DNA from: Pseudoflavonifractor intestinihominis
Lineage (GTDB): Bacteria; Bacillota; Clostridia; Oscillospirales; Oscillospiraceae
Direction of reading: 5' to 3'
DNA length: 64,000 nt
NCBI RefSeq assembly: GCF_040096055.1
Contig: NZ_JBBMFK010000011.1
Location: forward strand, 1 to 64,000
This document shows, one piece after another, positions 41,019-51,046 of this stretch (position 1 is its first letter; each line of letters begins with the position of its first letter). The notes under the pieces are model-generated. The model saw only the letters and a list, made by a program, of their open reading frames with translations, was not told the origin of the DNA and searched no databases. The position numbers and the translations under genes were made by a program.

Positions 41019-42167
41019 ATGAGCAGCTATCTGGAGGCCATCCGGCAGGCGGCCATTCTGTTCCCCATTCTGGCGGTGCTGTTCACCGTCCCCTACGTCG
41101 CGTTCAACTACCACAAGTACGGCTCCGTGCTCAGCGTGCGCATCCTGGTGGTGTACTCCTTTGTGCTCTACCTCCTGTGCGTGTACTGCCTGGTGATCCT
41201 GCCCCTGCCCAGCGGCGAGGCGGCGTCCGCGCTCCATGGACACAAGGCCCAGCTGATCCCCTTTGCCTTTGTGGGGGACATCCTCCGCACCTCCCACGTT
41301 GTCTGGAACCGGCCGGAGACCTGGGCATCTCTGTTCACCTGCGGGGCCTTCCTGACCACGGCCTTCAACCTCCTGATGACCATGCCCTTCGGCATGTACC
41401 TGCGGTACTACTTCCGCTGCGGCTGGAAGAAGACGCTGGTGCTCTCGGCGCTGCTGTCCCTGTTCTTTGAGCTGACGCAGCTCACCGGGCTCTACTTCAT
41501 CTACCCGGGCAGCTACCGCATCTTTGACGTGGACGACTTGATGGTCAACACCTGCGGCAGCATGATCGGGTATCTGCTGGCTGGGCTGGCGGCCAAAATA
41601 TTGCCTACCCGGGAGAGGATGGACCGGGCCAGTTTTGCCCGGGGGCGGCGGGTGTCCTTCCTGCGGCGGCTGGTGGCCCTGCTGTATGACGGCATCGTCC
41701 TGGCGGTGGCTGTGGTGCTGGCCAATCTGGTGTCCACAGCATTCCACTGGCAGGTGTATCTGCCCGAACCGGCGGCGGAGCTGTTCTGCCTGGCCTATTT
41801 CGCCCTCTGCCCCCTGCTGCTGGGCGGGAGCACGGTGGGGCACCGTCTGACCAGGATGAAGCTGGTCACAGCGGCGGGACAGCCGCCCAAGCGGTACCAG
41901 TATCTGCTCCGCTACGGCCTTCTGCTGGCCGGGGTTCGCTGGAGTCTCCCGGTGCTCCGGTGGCTGCTGGACCGGCTGGAGGCCTGGGGGCTGGTGCCGG
42001 AGCTGGCGGGGCTGATGCTGGGCGGCGCCGTGGTGGCGGGGTATGTGGCGTTCCTGTTCCTGGCCCTGACCCAGGTGATGGGCGGCAGGCCGGCGTTTTA
42101 CGAGCGCTGGTCCAAGACCCGCCTTGTGAGCACGGTGCCGGAGGAGGAGCAGTCCTCCGGGACATAA
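41019..42167 (+). CDS. VanZ-like and RDD domain membrane protein
   Basis: The protein has 382 residues. The N-terminal part (about 20-200) is a VanZ-like domain with four or five membrane segments and the conserved ending LFFELTQLTG, then FDVDDLMVNTCGSMIGY. The C-terminal part (about 215-360) is an RDD-like domain (LRRLVALLYDGIVL, STVGHRLTRMKLV). VanZ-like proteins have been linked to glycopeptide tolerance, but the general role is unclear. ATG 41019 has GAGAAGG eight bases upstream. Confidence 0.85.
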   Translation: MSSYLEAIRQAAILFPILAVLFTVPYVAFNYHKYGSVLSVRILVVYSFVLYLLCVYCLVILPLPSGEAASALHGHKAQLIPFAFVGDILRTSHVVWNRPETWASLFTCGAFLTTAFNLLMTMPFGMYLRYYFRCGWKKTLVLSALLSLFFELTQLTGLYFIYPGSYRIFDVDDLMVNTCGSMIGYLLAGLAAKILPTRERMDRASFARGRRVSFLRRLVALLYDGIVLAVAVVLANLVSTAFHWQVYLPEPAAELFCLAYFALCPLLLGGSTVGHRLTRMKLVTAAGQPPKRYQYLLRYGLLLAGVRWSLPVLRWLLDRLEAWGLVPELAGLMLGGAVVAGYVAFLFLALTQVMGGRPAFYERWSKTRLVSTVPEEEQSSGT

Positions 42168-42170
42168 AGA

Positions 42171-42207
42171 AACGGCGGCAGCGCATTTCTCATGCGCTGC
42201 CGCCGTT
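42171..42207. terminator. Hairpin between the converging VanZ/RDD and clpB genes
   Basis: AACGGCGGCAGCGCAT pairs with ATGCGCTGCCGCCGTT. T residues follow better on the minus strand, so it mainly serves clpB. Confidence 0.75.
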
Positions 42208-42215
42208 GCGGTCTG

Positions 42216-44846
<2,631 letters not shown>

Positions 44847-44992
44847 ATGGAAAGTCACATCCTCTCAGGGTGTAAAACGGATTCTGAATGGGCGGCGGAG
44901 CGATGCGCCCGCATCCCGCCACTAATCTACTATCTTTTCGCCGCAAAGTCCATACCTTTTTTCCAGACTGCGGCAGAAGGGAGAAGCGAAAG

Positions 44993-45022
44993 GGAGCCGG
45001 TCAGCCAAAGCTGACCGGCTCC
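44993..45022 (-). terminator. Terminator after hsp20
   Basis: GGAGCCGGTCAGC pairs with GCTGACCGGCTCC; CCTTT follows in the minus direction. Confidence 0.7.
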
Positions 45023-45034
45023 CGGGGCTTGCCG

Positions 45035-45463
45035 TTACTCGATGGCGATTCTCCGCGCCTCGGGGACCACGGGCTGGGCCTTGGGCAGGTTCAGCTCCAG
45101 CACCCCGTTGTTGTAGGCGGCGGTGATGCCGGCTTCGTCGATACCGGTGATGTCGAAGGAACGGGAGAAGGAACCGTAGCGGCGCTCACGGCGCAGGTAG
45201 TTGCCCTTCTCGTCCTTCTTGTCGCTGTCCTCCTTGTGCTCGGCGGTGATGGTGAGGATACCGTCCTTCACATCCAGGGTGATGTCCTCCTTGTTGAAGC
45301 CGGGGAGCTCGGCCTCCAGCACGTACTTGTCGTTGACCTCGCGGATGTCGGTGCGGAAGGCGGGCAGGGAGGTGTTGCTGCTGCGGAAGAAGTCGCGGGC
45401 GAAGTTATCAAACGTATCGAACATATTGTCATTGCTGCGCTCAAAAGGAAGCATGCCAAACAT
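45035..45463 (-). CDS. Hsp20 / alpha-crystallin family small heat shock protein
   Basis: The protein has 142 residues. The alpha-crystallin domain spans about 37-130, with AELPGFNKEDITLDVKDGILTITA and GVLELNLPKAQP. It forms oligomers that hold unfolding proteins for refolding, here probably by the neighbouring ClpB. AAAGGAGAG lies just before ATG 45463; the longer upstream frame is not family-like. A CIRCE box lies about 226 bases upstream. Confidence 0.95.
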   Translation of the reverse strand: MFGMLPFERSNDNMFDTFDNFARDFFRSSNTSLPAFRTDIREVNDKYVLEAELPGFNKEDITLDVKDGILTITAEHKEDSDKKDEKGNYLRRERRYGSFSRSFDITGIDEAGITAAYNNGVLELNLPKAQPVVPEARRIAIE

Positions 45464-45688
45464 AGAAATCTCTCCTTTGGATTTAGACTGAAGATGTTGT
45501 TTTCGGGAACGGTCGGACTCTGGCAGTCGAACTATTATTCTGCTAATCACGGGGACCACGCATACTGCAAAACCCCTTTCAGAGAGCTGGACTTTGTTCC
45601 GGTCAACCACTCGATCTCTTTTTCTGACCCTAAGTATACTGCCGGTCTGTGAACAAATATACAATAAATTATGTCCAAATTGTAAACA

Positions 45689-45715
45689 TTAGCACTCTTG
45701 ATATGAGAGTGCTAA
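45689..45715. promoter_or_regulatory. CIRCE element (HrcA operator)
   Basis: TTAGCACTC-N9-GAGTGCTAA matches the CIRCE consensus in all 18 positions. It lies 226 bases upstream of hsp20 (minus) and 157 bases upstream of the MATE gene (plus). The heat-shock gene is the natural target, though the distance is unusually long. The rest of the 45464-45871 gap is AT-richer and holds the promoter at 45798. Confidence 0.93.
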
Positions 45716-45797
45716 AACAAAAGCACGGCAGAACGGCGAGTGCTGAGCGGGGAGAACGGGGAGAGAAGAAAAGGGGGAAAAAAGGAGGAAATACCTC

Positions 45798-45826
45798 TTT
45801 ACGGCGGGGGAAGTATCCACTATAAT
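45798..45826 (+). promoter_or_regulatory. Sigma-A promoter of the second MATE gene
   Basis: TTTACG and a perfect TATAAT are spaced by 17 bases, 46 bases before the start codon. Confidence 0.65.
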
Positions 45827-45871
45827 GGGCCGGAATGAGTCTGTCTCACAGACACAGAGGGGAGAGATAGC

Positions 45872-47263
45872 ATGCGGCATCGAAACGATCTGGGAAAGGA
45901 CCCTGTGGGGCCTCTGATCCTGCGCCTGGCCATCCCCACCATGCTGGCCCAGCTGGTGAGCGTGCTGTACAGCATTGTGGACCGGATGTACATCGGCAAT
46001 ATCCCGGATATCGGCACCGTGGCCCTGGCGGGCGTGGGGGTGTGCGGGCCCATTGTGACCCTGCTGTCCTCCTTTGCCACCCTGGTGGGCCTGGGCGGCT
46101 CTCCCAACCTGGCCATGCGCATGGGGGAGGGCAACCGGGAGGAGGCCCAGCGGGTGCTCAACAACGGCTTTCTCATGCTGCTGGTGCTCTCCGGGGTGCT
46201 CACGGCCCTGTTTCTGCTGCTGCGGGAGCCGCTGCTCATGTGCTTCGGCGCCAGCGAGGCCACGTTCCCCTACGCCAACACCTACCTGACCATCTACACC
46301 GCCGGCACCTTCTTCGCCCTCATGGCCACGGGTATGAACAGCTTCCTTATCTGCCAGGGCCGCTCCGGCCTGGGCATGGCCACCGTGCTGGTGGGCGCGG
46401 TGATGAACATCGTGCTGGACCCGGTGTTCATCTACCTGCTGGGGCTGGACGTGGCGGGCGCGGCCATCGCCACCGTCATCTCCCAGATGTGCTCCTGCGG
46501 CCTGGTGCTCTTCTTCCTGCGGCGCAGGTCCATGCCGGTGCGGCTGGGGTGGGGCGGCTTCCGGTGGCGGGTCATTGTGCGCATCGCCAGCTTCGGCCTG
46601 ACGCCCTTCCTGATCATCGCCACGGACAGCGTGCTCCTCATCGTCCTCAACGCCATGCTCCAGCGGTACGGCGGGCCGGGGGAGGGGGACATCCTGGTCA
46701 CCTGCGGCACCATTGTCCAGAGCTATATGTGTATCATCACCATGCCCATGGGTGGCATCACCGGCGGCTGTCAGAGCGTGGTCAGCTTCAACTACGGCGC
46801 CGGGCAGCCCGAGCGGATCAAAAAGGCCATCGGGTGCATCTGCGCCCTGTGCCTGGCCTTTACCACCCTGATGACCCTGTTTACCCACACCCTGTCGCCG
46901 CTGTTTGTCCGGCTCTTCACGGCGGACGCCTCCCTGATGGCCCGGACGGTGGCCTATATCAAGGTGTACACCTTTGGCATCATCCCTCTGGCGGTGCAGT
47001 ACACCCTGGTGGACGAGACCACCGCCATGGGCCATCTGCGGCTGGCCCTGTTCTGCTCCCTGTTCCGCAAGGCCACCTTCCTCACCGGGACGGTGCTCTT
47101 CCCCATTCTGCTGACCGCCGACGCGGCCTTCTACGCCGAGCCGGTGTGCGACGTGTTCTGCGCCGTTGTGACCACGGTGCTGTTCCTTGTGTTTTTCCCC
47201 AGAATGATCGCCGGACGGATGGCGGATCTGCGTCAAATGGAGGGAAAAACAGCCAAGAGTTGA
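45872..47263 (+). CDS. MATE family efflux transporter (second)
   Basis: The protein has 463 residues with about twelve membrane segments. The N-terminus (PVGPLILRLAIPTMLAQLV) and GAGQPERIKKAIG are typical of the MepA/DinF-like branch. It would export drugs or metabolites by ion exchange. It is only distantly similar to the MATE protein at 11283-12713. No regulator is adjacent. GGGGAGAG precedes the ATG. Confidence 0.93.
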   Translation: MRHRNDLGKDPVGPLILRLAIPTMLAQLVSVLYSIVDRMYIGNIPDIGTVALAGVGVCGPIVTLLSSFATLVGLGGSPNLAMRMGEGNREEAQRVLNNGFLMLLVLSGVLTALFLLLREPLLMCFGASEATFPYANTYLTIYTAGTFFALMATGMNSFLICQGRSGLGMATVLVGAVMNIVLDPVFIYLLGLDVAGAAIATVISQMCSCGLVLFFLRRRSMPVRLGWGGFRWRVIVRIASFGLTPFLIIATDSVLLIVLNAMLQRYGGPGEGDILVTCGTIVQSYMCIITMPMGGITGGCQSVVSFNYGAGQPERIKKAIGCICALCLAFTTLMTLFTHTLSPLFVRLFTADASLMARTVAYIKVYTFGIIPLAVQYTLVDETTAMGHLRLALFCSLFRKATFLTGTVLFPILLTADAAFYAEPVCDVFCAVVTTVLFLVFFPRMIAGRMADLRQMEGKTAKS

Positions 47264-47288
47264 TTTGCCTGCTAGAATATGTTAGAAT
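47260..47288 (+). promoter_or_regulatory. Sigma-A promoter of the 90-residue hypothetical gene
   Basis: TTGATT and TAGAAT are spaced by 17 bases. It overlaps the last codon of the MATE gene. Confidence 0.65.
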
Positions 47289-47374
47289 ATTGATAGACAT
47301 CCGGTCGCGAATTTTTCTTCTGTGCCCGGAGCGGCACGAAGCAAATCAAACGGCAGGAATGGAGGACGAGCGCG

Positions 47375-47647
47375 GTGGAAGACACGGAGCGCGGGCGTGA
47401 GGAGCTGCTGGACTATCTGGCGGCCCGGAGCGGCTGCGCGTATCTCTCCGATCTGCGCATTCCCTCGGCGGCGGTCCGGCTGGAGCAGGTGCTCCGAAAG
47501 GCGCCGTGGGGCACGTGGCCCGGGGAGGCGTGGCAGGAGGCCGTCAGCTATATTACCGGCGAGGGCAGCGGAGCCGGTGAAGCGGAGGCGCGGGATATTC
47601 TCATCGCCTGGTGCAGGAACTGCGAGAGCCGGTCCAGGGAACGCTGA
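47375..47647 (+). CDS. Small acidic protein of unknown function
   Basis: The protein has 90 residues, is soluble and mainly helical, and contains three cysteines. It starts at GTG 47375 with GGAGGACG about eight bases upstream. It has its own promoter and terminator, which supports a real gene. I recognise no family. Confidence 0.65.
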   Translation: MEDTERGREELLDYLAARSGCAYLSDLRIPSAAVRLEQVLRKAPWGTWPGEAWQEAVSYITGEGSGAGEAEARDILIAWCRNCESRSRER

Positions 47648-47663
47648 GCGGTGAAAGAGGAAA

Positions 47664-47712
47664 AAAGACAGCGCTCTGAGCACGGGACAGCCGTGTTCAG
47701 AGCGCTGTTTTG
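47664..47712. terminator. Bidirectional terminator between the hypothetical gene and the histidine kinase
   Basis: ACAGCGCTCTGAGCACGG pairs with CCGTGTTCAGAGCGCTGT (one mismatch), flanked by A-run and T-run. Confidence 0.9.
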
Positions 47713-47724
47713 TTGTCCGGGATG

Positions 47725-49029
47725 TCAGCGCCGGAAGGAAGAAAACTGGCGCCTGCCCTGGGGCAGCAGGACGGTGAAGACCGTGCCCTCCGCGTCGCTG
47801 CTGGCCACGGAGATCTGCCCCCTGTGGGACTGGACGATGGCCTTGGCGATGGCCAGCCCCAGGCCGTAGCCGCCGGCATCCCGGGTGCGGGCGCTGTCGG
47901 AGCGGTAGAAGCGCTCAAAGAGGTGCTCCAGGTGCTCCGGCGGGATGGCGGGCCCGGTGTTGCGCACGGTGAGCTTCAGCCGGTCGGCGGCGCGGCAGAG
48001 TACCACCGACACGGCGCCGTCGCTGCCGGCGTACTTGCAGGCGTTGTCCAGCAGGATGTAGACCAGCCGCCGGAGCTGGCCCTCGTCCCCGTGGACCCAC
48101 AGTCCGGGGTGTATGTCGCTCTCCAGGGTCACGCCCGCCTCAAAGGCCACCGACTCGAAGGGCAGCAGGCAGCCCTCGGTCAGCTCGCTCATATCCACCG
48201 GCAGCCGGGCGGAGGGCAGCCGGGCGGCGTCGCTCTTGGCCAGGAAGAGCATGTCCTCCACCAGACCCTTCATCCGCCTGGCCTCCTCCTGGATGTACTC
48301 GATCCACTTGGCCTGGCCGGCCACCGTGTCCTCCCGGTGGGAGAGCAGGATGCCCGAGTTGGCCAGGATGACGGTGAGGGGGGTCTTCAGCTCGTGGGAG
48401 GCGTCGGCCACGAATTGGCGCTGCTGCTCCCAGGCTTTTTCCACCGGCCGGGTGGCCAGCTTGGAGAGAAACAGGCTGATGAGGAAAAAGCCCAGCAGGG
48501 CCCCCATCCCCACCAGCAGGGAGGTGAGGAGCAGGCCACGCAGGTTTTCCCGCTCCCAGCTCCGGTCGGCAAAGGCGATGCGGGTCTCGCCCTCGGGGCT
48601 TGTCTCCACCAGGTACCGCAGCCCCAGCTTGGTCAGAATGCCCTCATGGGTGCCCGAGTCCAGCGCCTGGGAGACCGCCTCCTCCAGCACCTGGTCGGAC
48701 ACGGACACGCTGTCCTGGGCGTACACGGCGTCCACCTGGTTGTCCTCGGTGAGGGAGACGCAGAAGACCGGGATCATCATCACCTGCTGGAAGGTGCCGC
48801 CGCCCCGGTCGGCCCACTTGTCGGGGACCATGTCGCTGGAGGGGGAGAACTCAAAGCGGGGCGGGTCCCGGTCGTCCCCCCACTCCAGGGACATGCGCAT
48901 GGCGGCCAGGCTCTGGCCGGCCAGCCGCTGGGAGGTGGAGCCCATCAGCACGGCGAACACCACGATGAGCACCAGGCTCACCAGGGCCATGTTGGTGAGA
49001 ATAAATTTTGTTCTCAGCTTGCGGATCAA
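47725..49029 (-). CDS. Sensor histidine kinase
   Basis: The protein has 434 residues. Membrane helices at about 10-30 and 165-188 enclose an extracytoplasmic sensing domain of about 130 residues. The phospho-accepting His212 is in DASHELKTPL. The ATPase domain shows LLDNACKYA (N box), NTGPAIPPEHL and GYGLGLAIAKAIV. It is paired with the response regulator encoded upstream (51-base gap). The signal is unknown. Confidence 0.95.
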   Translation of the reverse strand: MIRKLRTKFILTNMALVSLVLIVVFAVLMGSTSQRLAGQSLAAMRMSLEWGDDRDPPRFEFSPSSDMVPDKWADRGGGTFQQVMMIPVFCVSLTEDNQVDAVYAQDSVSVSDQVLEEAVSQALDSGTHEGILTKLGLRYLVETSPEGETRIAFADRSWERENLRGLLLTSLLVGMGALLGFFLISLFLSKLATRPVEKAWEQQRQFVADASHELKTPLTVILANSGILLSHREDTVAGQAKWIEYIQEEARRMKGLVEDMLFLAKSDAARLPSARLPVDMSELTEGCLLPFESVAFEAGVTLESDIHPGLWVHGDEGQLRRLVYILLDNACKYAGSDGAVSVVLCRAADRLKLTVRNTGPAIPPEHLEHLFERFYRSDSARTRDAGGYGLGLAIAKAIVQSHRGQISVASSDAEGTVFTVLLPQGRRQFSSFRR

Positions 49030-49080
49030 AATTCCATCACGCTCCCGACGGAGAAAGATAGCCGCCCGGCCTCAGCACGG

Positions 49081-49758
49081 TCAGGCCGCCGGATACTCCA
49101 GAAAGTACCCCACCTTCCGCATGGTGCGGATCTGGACGGCGGAGTCCAGGAAGGCCAGCTTCTTCCGCAGGAAGGACACGTAGACCTCCACATTGTTGTC
49201 CTCCGCGTCGGACTCCAGGCCCCACACCCGGGCGATGATGTCGTCCTTGGGCACCACGGCGGAGGCGTTGGCCAGCAGCAGCTTCATCACCTCGAACTCC
49301 TTGAAGCCCAGCCGCACCGACTTCTCCCCCCGGCTCAGGCACCGGGTGGACAGCGTCAGGGTCAGGTCGGCCACCGACATGGTCTCCCCCAGCACCTCGC
49401 CCTGGCGGCGGGTGAGGGCCCGGATGCGGGCCATCAGCTCCTCCGGGTCAAAGGGTTTGGTCATGTAGTCGTCGGCGCCGCAGTCCAGGCCGGTGACCTT
49501 GTCGGACGTCTCATCCTTGGCGGTGAGCATCAGGACAGGGGTGGAGTTGTGGGCGGCGCGGAGCCGCCGCACCACCTCAAAGCCGTTGAGGCCGGGGAGC
49601 ATCACGTCCAGCACGATCACGTCGTACTGGCTGGTGAGGGCGTAGTCCAGGCCGTCGGAGCCGGTATACACCACGTCGGTCTGATAGCGCTGCTCGGCCA
49701 TGATCTGGGACAGGGCTTCCGCCAGCCGCACCTCGTCCTCCACAATTAAAATCCGCAT
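49081..49758 (-). CDS. OmpR-family response regulator
   Basis: The protein has 225 residues. The receiver domain has the acidic pair in VEDE, the phospho-acceptor Asp51 in VIVLDVMLPG and the lysine in TKPFDPEEL. The C-terminal winged helix (about 125-222) ends in IRTMRKVGYFLE. It is the partner of the adjacent kinase. GGAGAAAGGTG precedes the ATG. No target operon is evident nearby. Confidence 0.96.
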   Translation of the reverse strand: MRILIVEDEVRLAEALSQIMAEQRYQTDVVYTGSDGLDYALTSQYDVIVLDVMLPGLNGFEVVRRLRAAHNSTPVLMLTAKDETSDKVTGLDCGADDYMTKPFDPEELMARIRALTRRQGEVLGETMSVADLTLTLSTRCLSRGEKSVRLGFKEFEVMKLLLANASAVVPKDDIIARVWGLESDAEDNNVEVYVSFLRKKLAFLDSAVQIRTMRKVGYFLEYPAA

Positions 49759-49985
49759 AGGGGTTCACACCTTTCTCCCGCTGAAAAACCGGCAGCGGGT
49801 ACTGTTGTCCGGCAGACAGCACCATTGTAGAGCGGCAACCTTTAGTTTACCTGAAATTATATCAGGGACGAAGGAAAAATCCACGCTCCGGCGAAACATT
49901 TACAGAGTGTTCATATTTCAGGCCGGGCGGGGCCCGGTTCCCACCGGGCATTTTGAAATTCTGGAAAACTTTAAGAAAAACTTTA

Positions 49986-50015
49986 TTGCTACACCCCGTC
50001 CGGGGATGGTAGAAT
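49986..50015 (+). promoter_or_regulatory. Putative sigma-A promoter of the small exporter gene
   Basis: TTGCTA and TAGAAT are spaced by 18 bases with an extended -10 (TGG). The 322-base gap 49759-50080 also contains a TATAAT on the minus strand (about 49857-49862) that could serve the response regulator, with a poor -35. Confidence 0.55.
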
Positions 50016-50080
50016 ATCATCTGCGCGGACGGCGCCGCGGAAGGCCGTCCGGTATCAACGGAAAAGCAGGTGATTTGATT

Positions 50081-50584
50081 TTGGATATCATGCAGTGGCT
50101 GACCAGCGTGCCTGTGGGCGAGTTCGTATTCACGGTCCTGGTCTCCATGATCCCCATCGTAGAGCTGCGGGGGGCCATCCCCTTCGGCGTAGCCACCCTG
50201 GGCCTGCCCTATGGGGCGGCCTTTGTGGCGGCCATTATCGGCAATATGATCCCCGTCCCCTTTATCGTGGTATACATCCGGCGGATCTTTCTGTGGATGC
50301 GCCGCCATCTGCCCCGGCTCAACAGCCTGGTGGACAGGATGGAGAAGAAGGCCCACCTGAAGGGGCAGAAGGTGACCCGGTACAAGTACCTGGGCCTGAT
50401 GATCTTTGTGGCCATCCCGCTGCCCGGCACGGGGGCGTGGACCGGCGCTCTGGCGGCGGCATTCCTGGACATGCCCCTGCGCAAGGCCCTGCCCAGCATC
50501 TTTGCCGGCGTGCTGCTGGCCGGGTGCATCATGAGCCTGCTCACCGCCTTCGGCATCAACGTGTTCTCCTCCGTTCTGGCCTGA
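50081..50584 (+). CDS. COG2426 small multi-drug export family membrane protein
   Basis: The protein has about 167 residues and four or five membrane segments. The family signature near the N-terminus is SMIPIVELRGAIPFG, with LMIFVAIPLPGTGAWTGALAA in the second half. The family is annotated as putative small-molecule export, with weak experimental support. The start is uncertain: TTG 50081 lies eight bases after AGGTGA, while ATG 50090 is farther from it. Confidence 0.85.
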   Translation: MDIMQWLTSVPVGEFVFTVLVSMIPIVELRGAIPFGVATLGLPYGAAFVAAIIGNMIPVPFIVVYIRRIFLWMRRHLPRLNSLVDRMEKKAHLKGQKVTRYKYLGLMIFVAIPLPGTGAWTGALAAAFLDMPLRKALPSIFAGVLLAGCIMSLLTAFGINVFSSVLA

Positions 50585-50611
50585 ACGGAGGGAAAAACGG
50601 CCCGTTTCCTG

Positions 50612-50660
50612 AACGCCCCTCACCTGCGCCGCATAGGATATGGCGGAGGTGAGGGGCGTT
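50612..50660 (+). terminator. Long hairpin that ends one gene and hides the next ribosome site
   Basis: AACGCCCCTCACCT pairs perfectly with AGGTGAGGGGCGTT. Inside, CGCC pairs with GGCG. The 3' arm contains the ribosome site and the TTG start of the next gene. Few T follow, so it is as likely a translational switch as a terminator. Confidence 0.6.
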
Positions 50661-51003
50661 GTTCTATATGATCGGAAAGGCTGTGCTGGCCCTCTTGGCG
50701 GCGGCGGGGCTGCTGGCCATCGGCTGGCTGCTGCTGGGGGCCGCTGTGGCTCCGGTGGGGCGGGGGAGCGTGTACGCCGTGGTGCCCGCCAGCGGGGACG
50801 GGGAGCGGCTGGAGCAGGACCTGGCCGGGCTGCGCTGGCTGAGGAAGGGGGGCATGGCCCGGTTCACAGTGGTCATCGCCGACTGCGGCCTGAGTGGACA
50901 GGGCCGGCGGCTGGCCGAGCTGCTGGCCGGCCGGGACAGGGGCGTGATTCTCTGCGCCATAGATGACCTTCCCGCTTGCCTTGGGGGAGAAAAACAGGTA
51001 TAG
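50659..51003 (+). CDS. Small membrane-anchored protein of unknown function
   Basis: The protein has 114 residues with one N-terminal membrane helix (about 5-30) and a cytoplasmic-type domain that includes RFTVVIADCGLSGQGRRLAELLAGR. The likely start is TTG 50659, seven bases after GGAGGTGAG; ATG 50668 is the alternative. The recD2 -10 box overlaps its stop. I do not recognise the family. Confidence 0.65.
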   Translation: MFYMIGKAVLALLAAAGLLAIGWLLLGAAVAPVGRGSVYAVVPASGDGERLEQDLAGLRWLRKGGMARFTVVIADCGLSGQGRRLAELLAGRDRGVILCAIDDLPACLGGEKQV

Positions 51004-51004
51004 T
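50976..51004 (+). promoter_or_regulatory. Sigma-A promoter of recD2
   Basis: TTGCCT and TATAGT are spaced by 17 bases. TAACATATGTAC just downstream (51006-51017) resembles a LexA box with two mismatches in the GAAC-N4-GTTC core. Confidence 0.65.
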
Positions 51005-51046
51005 ATAACATATGTACGAATAAGACGGGATAGGGGAAGAGACGCC

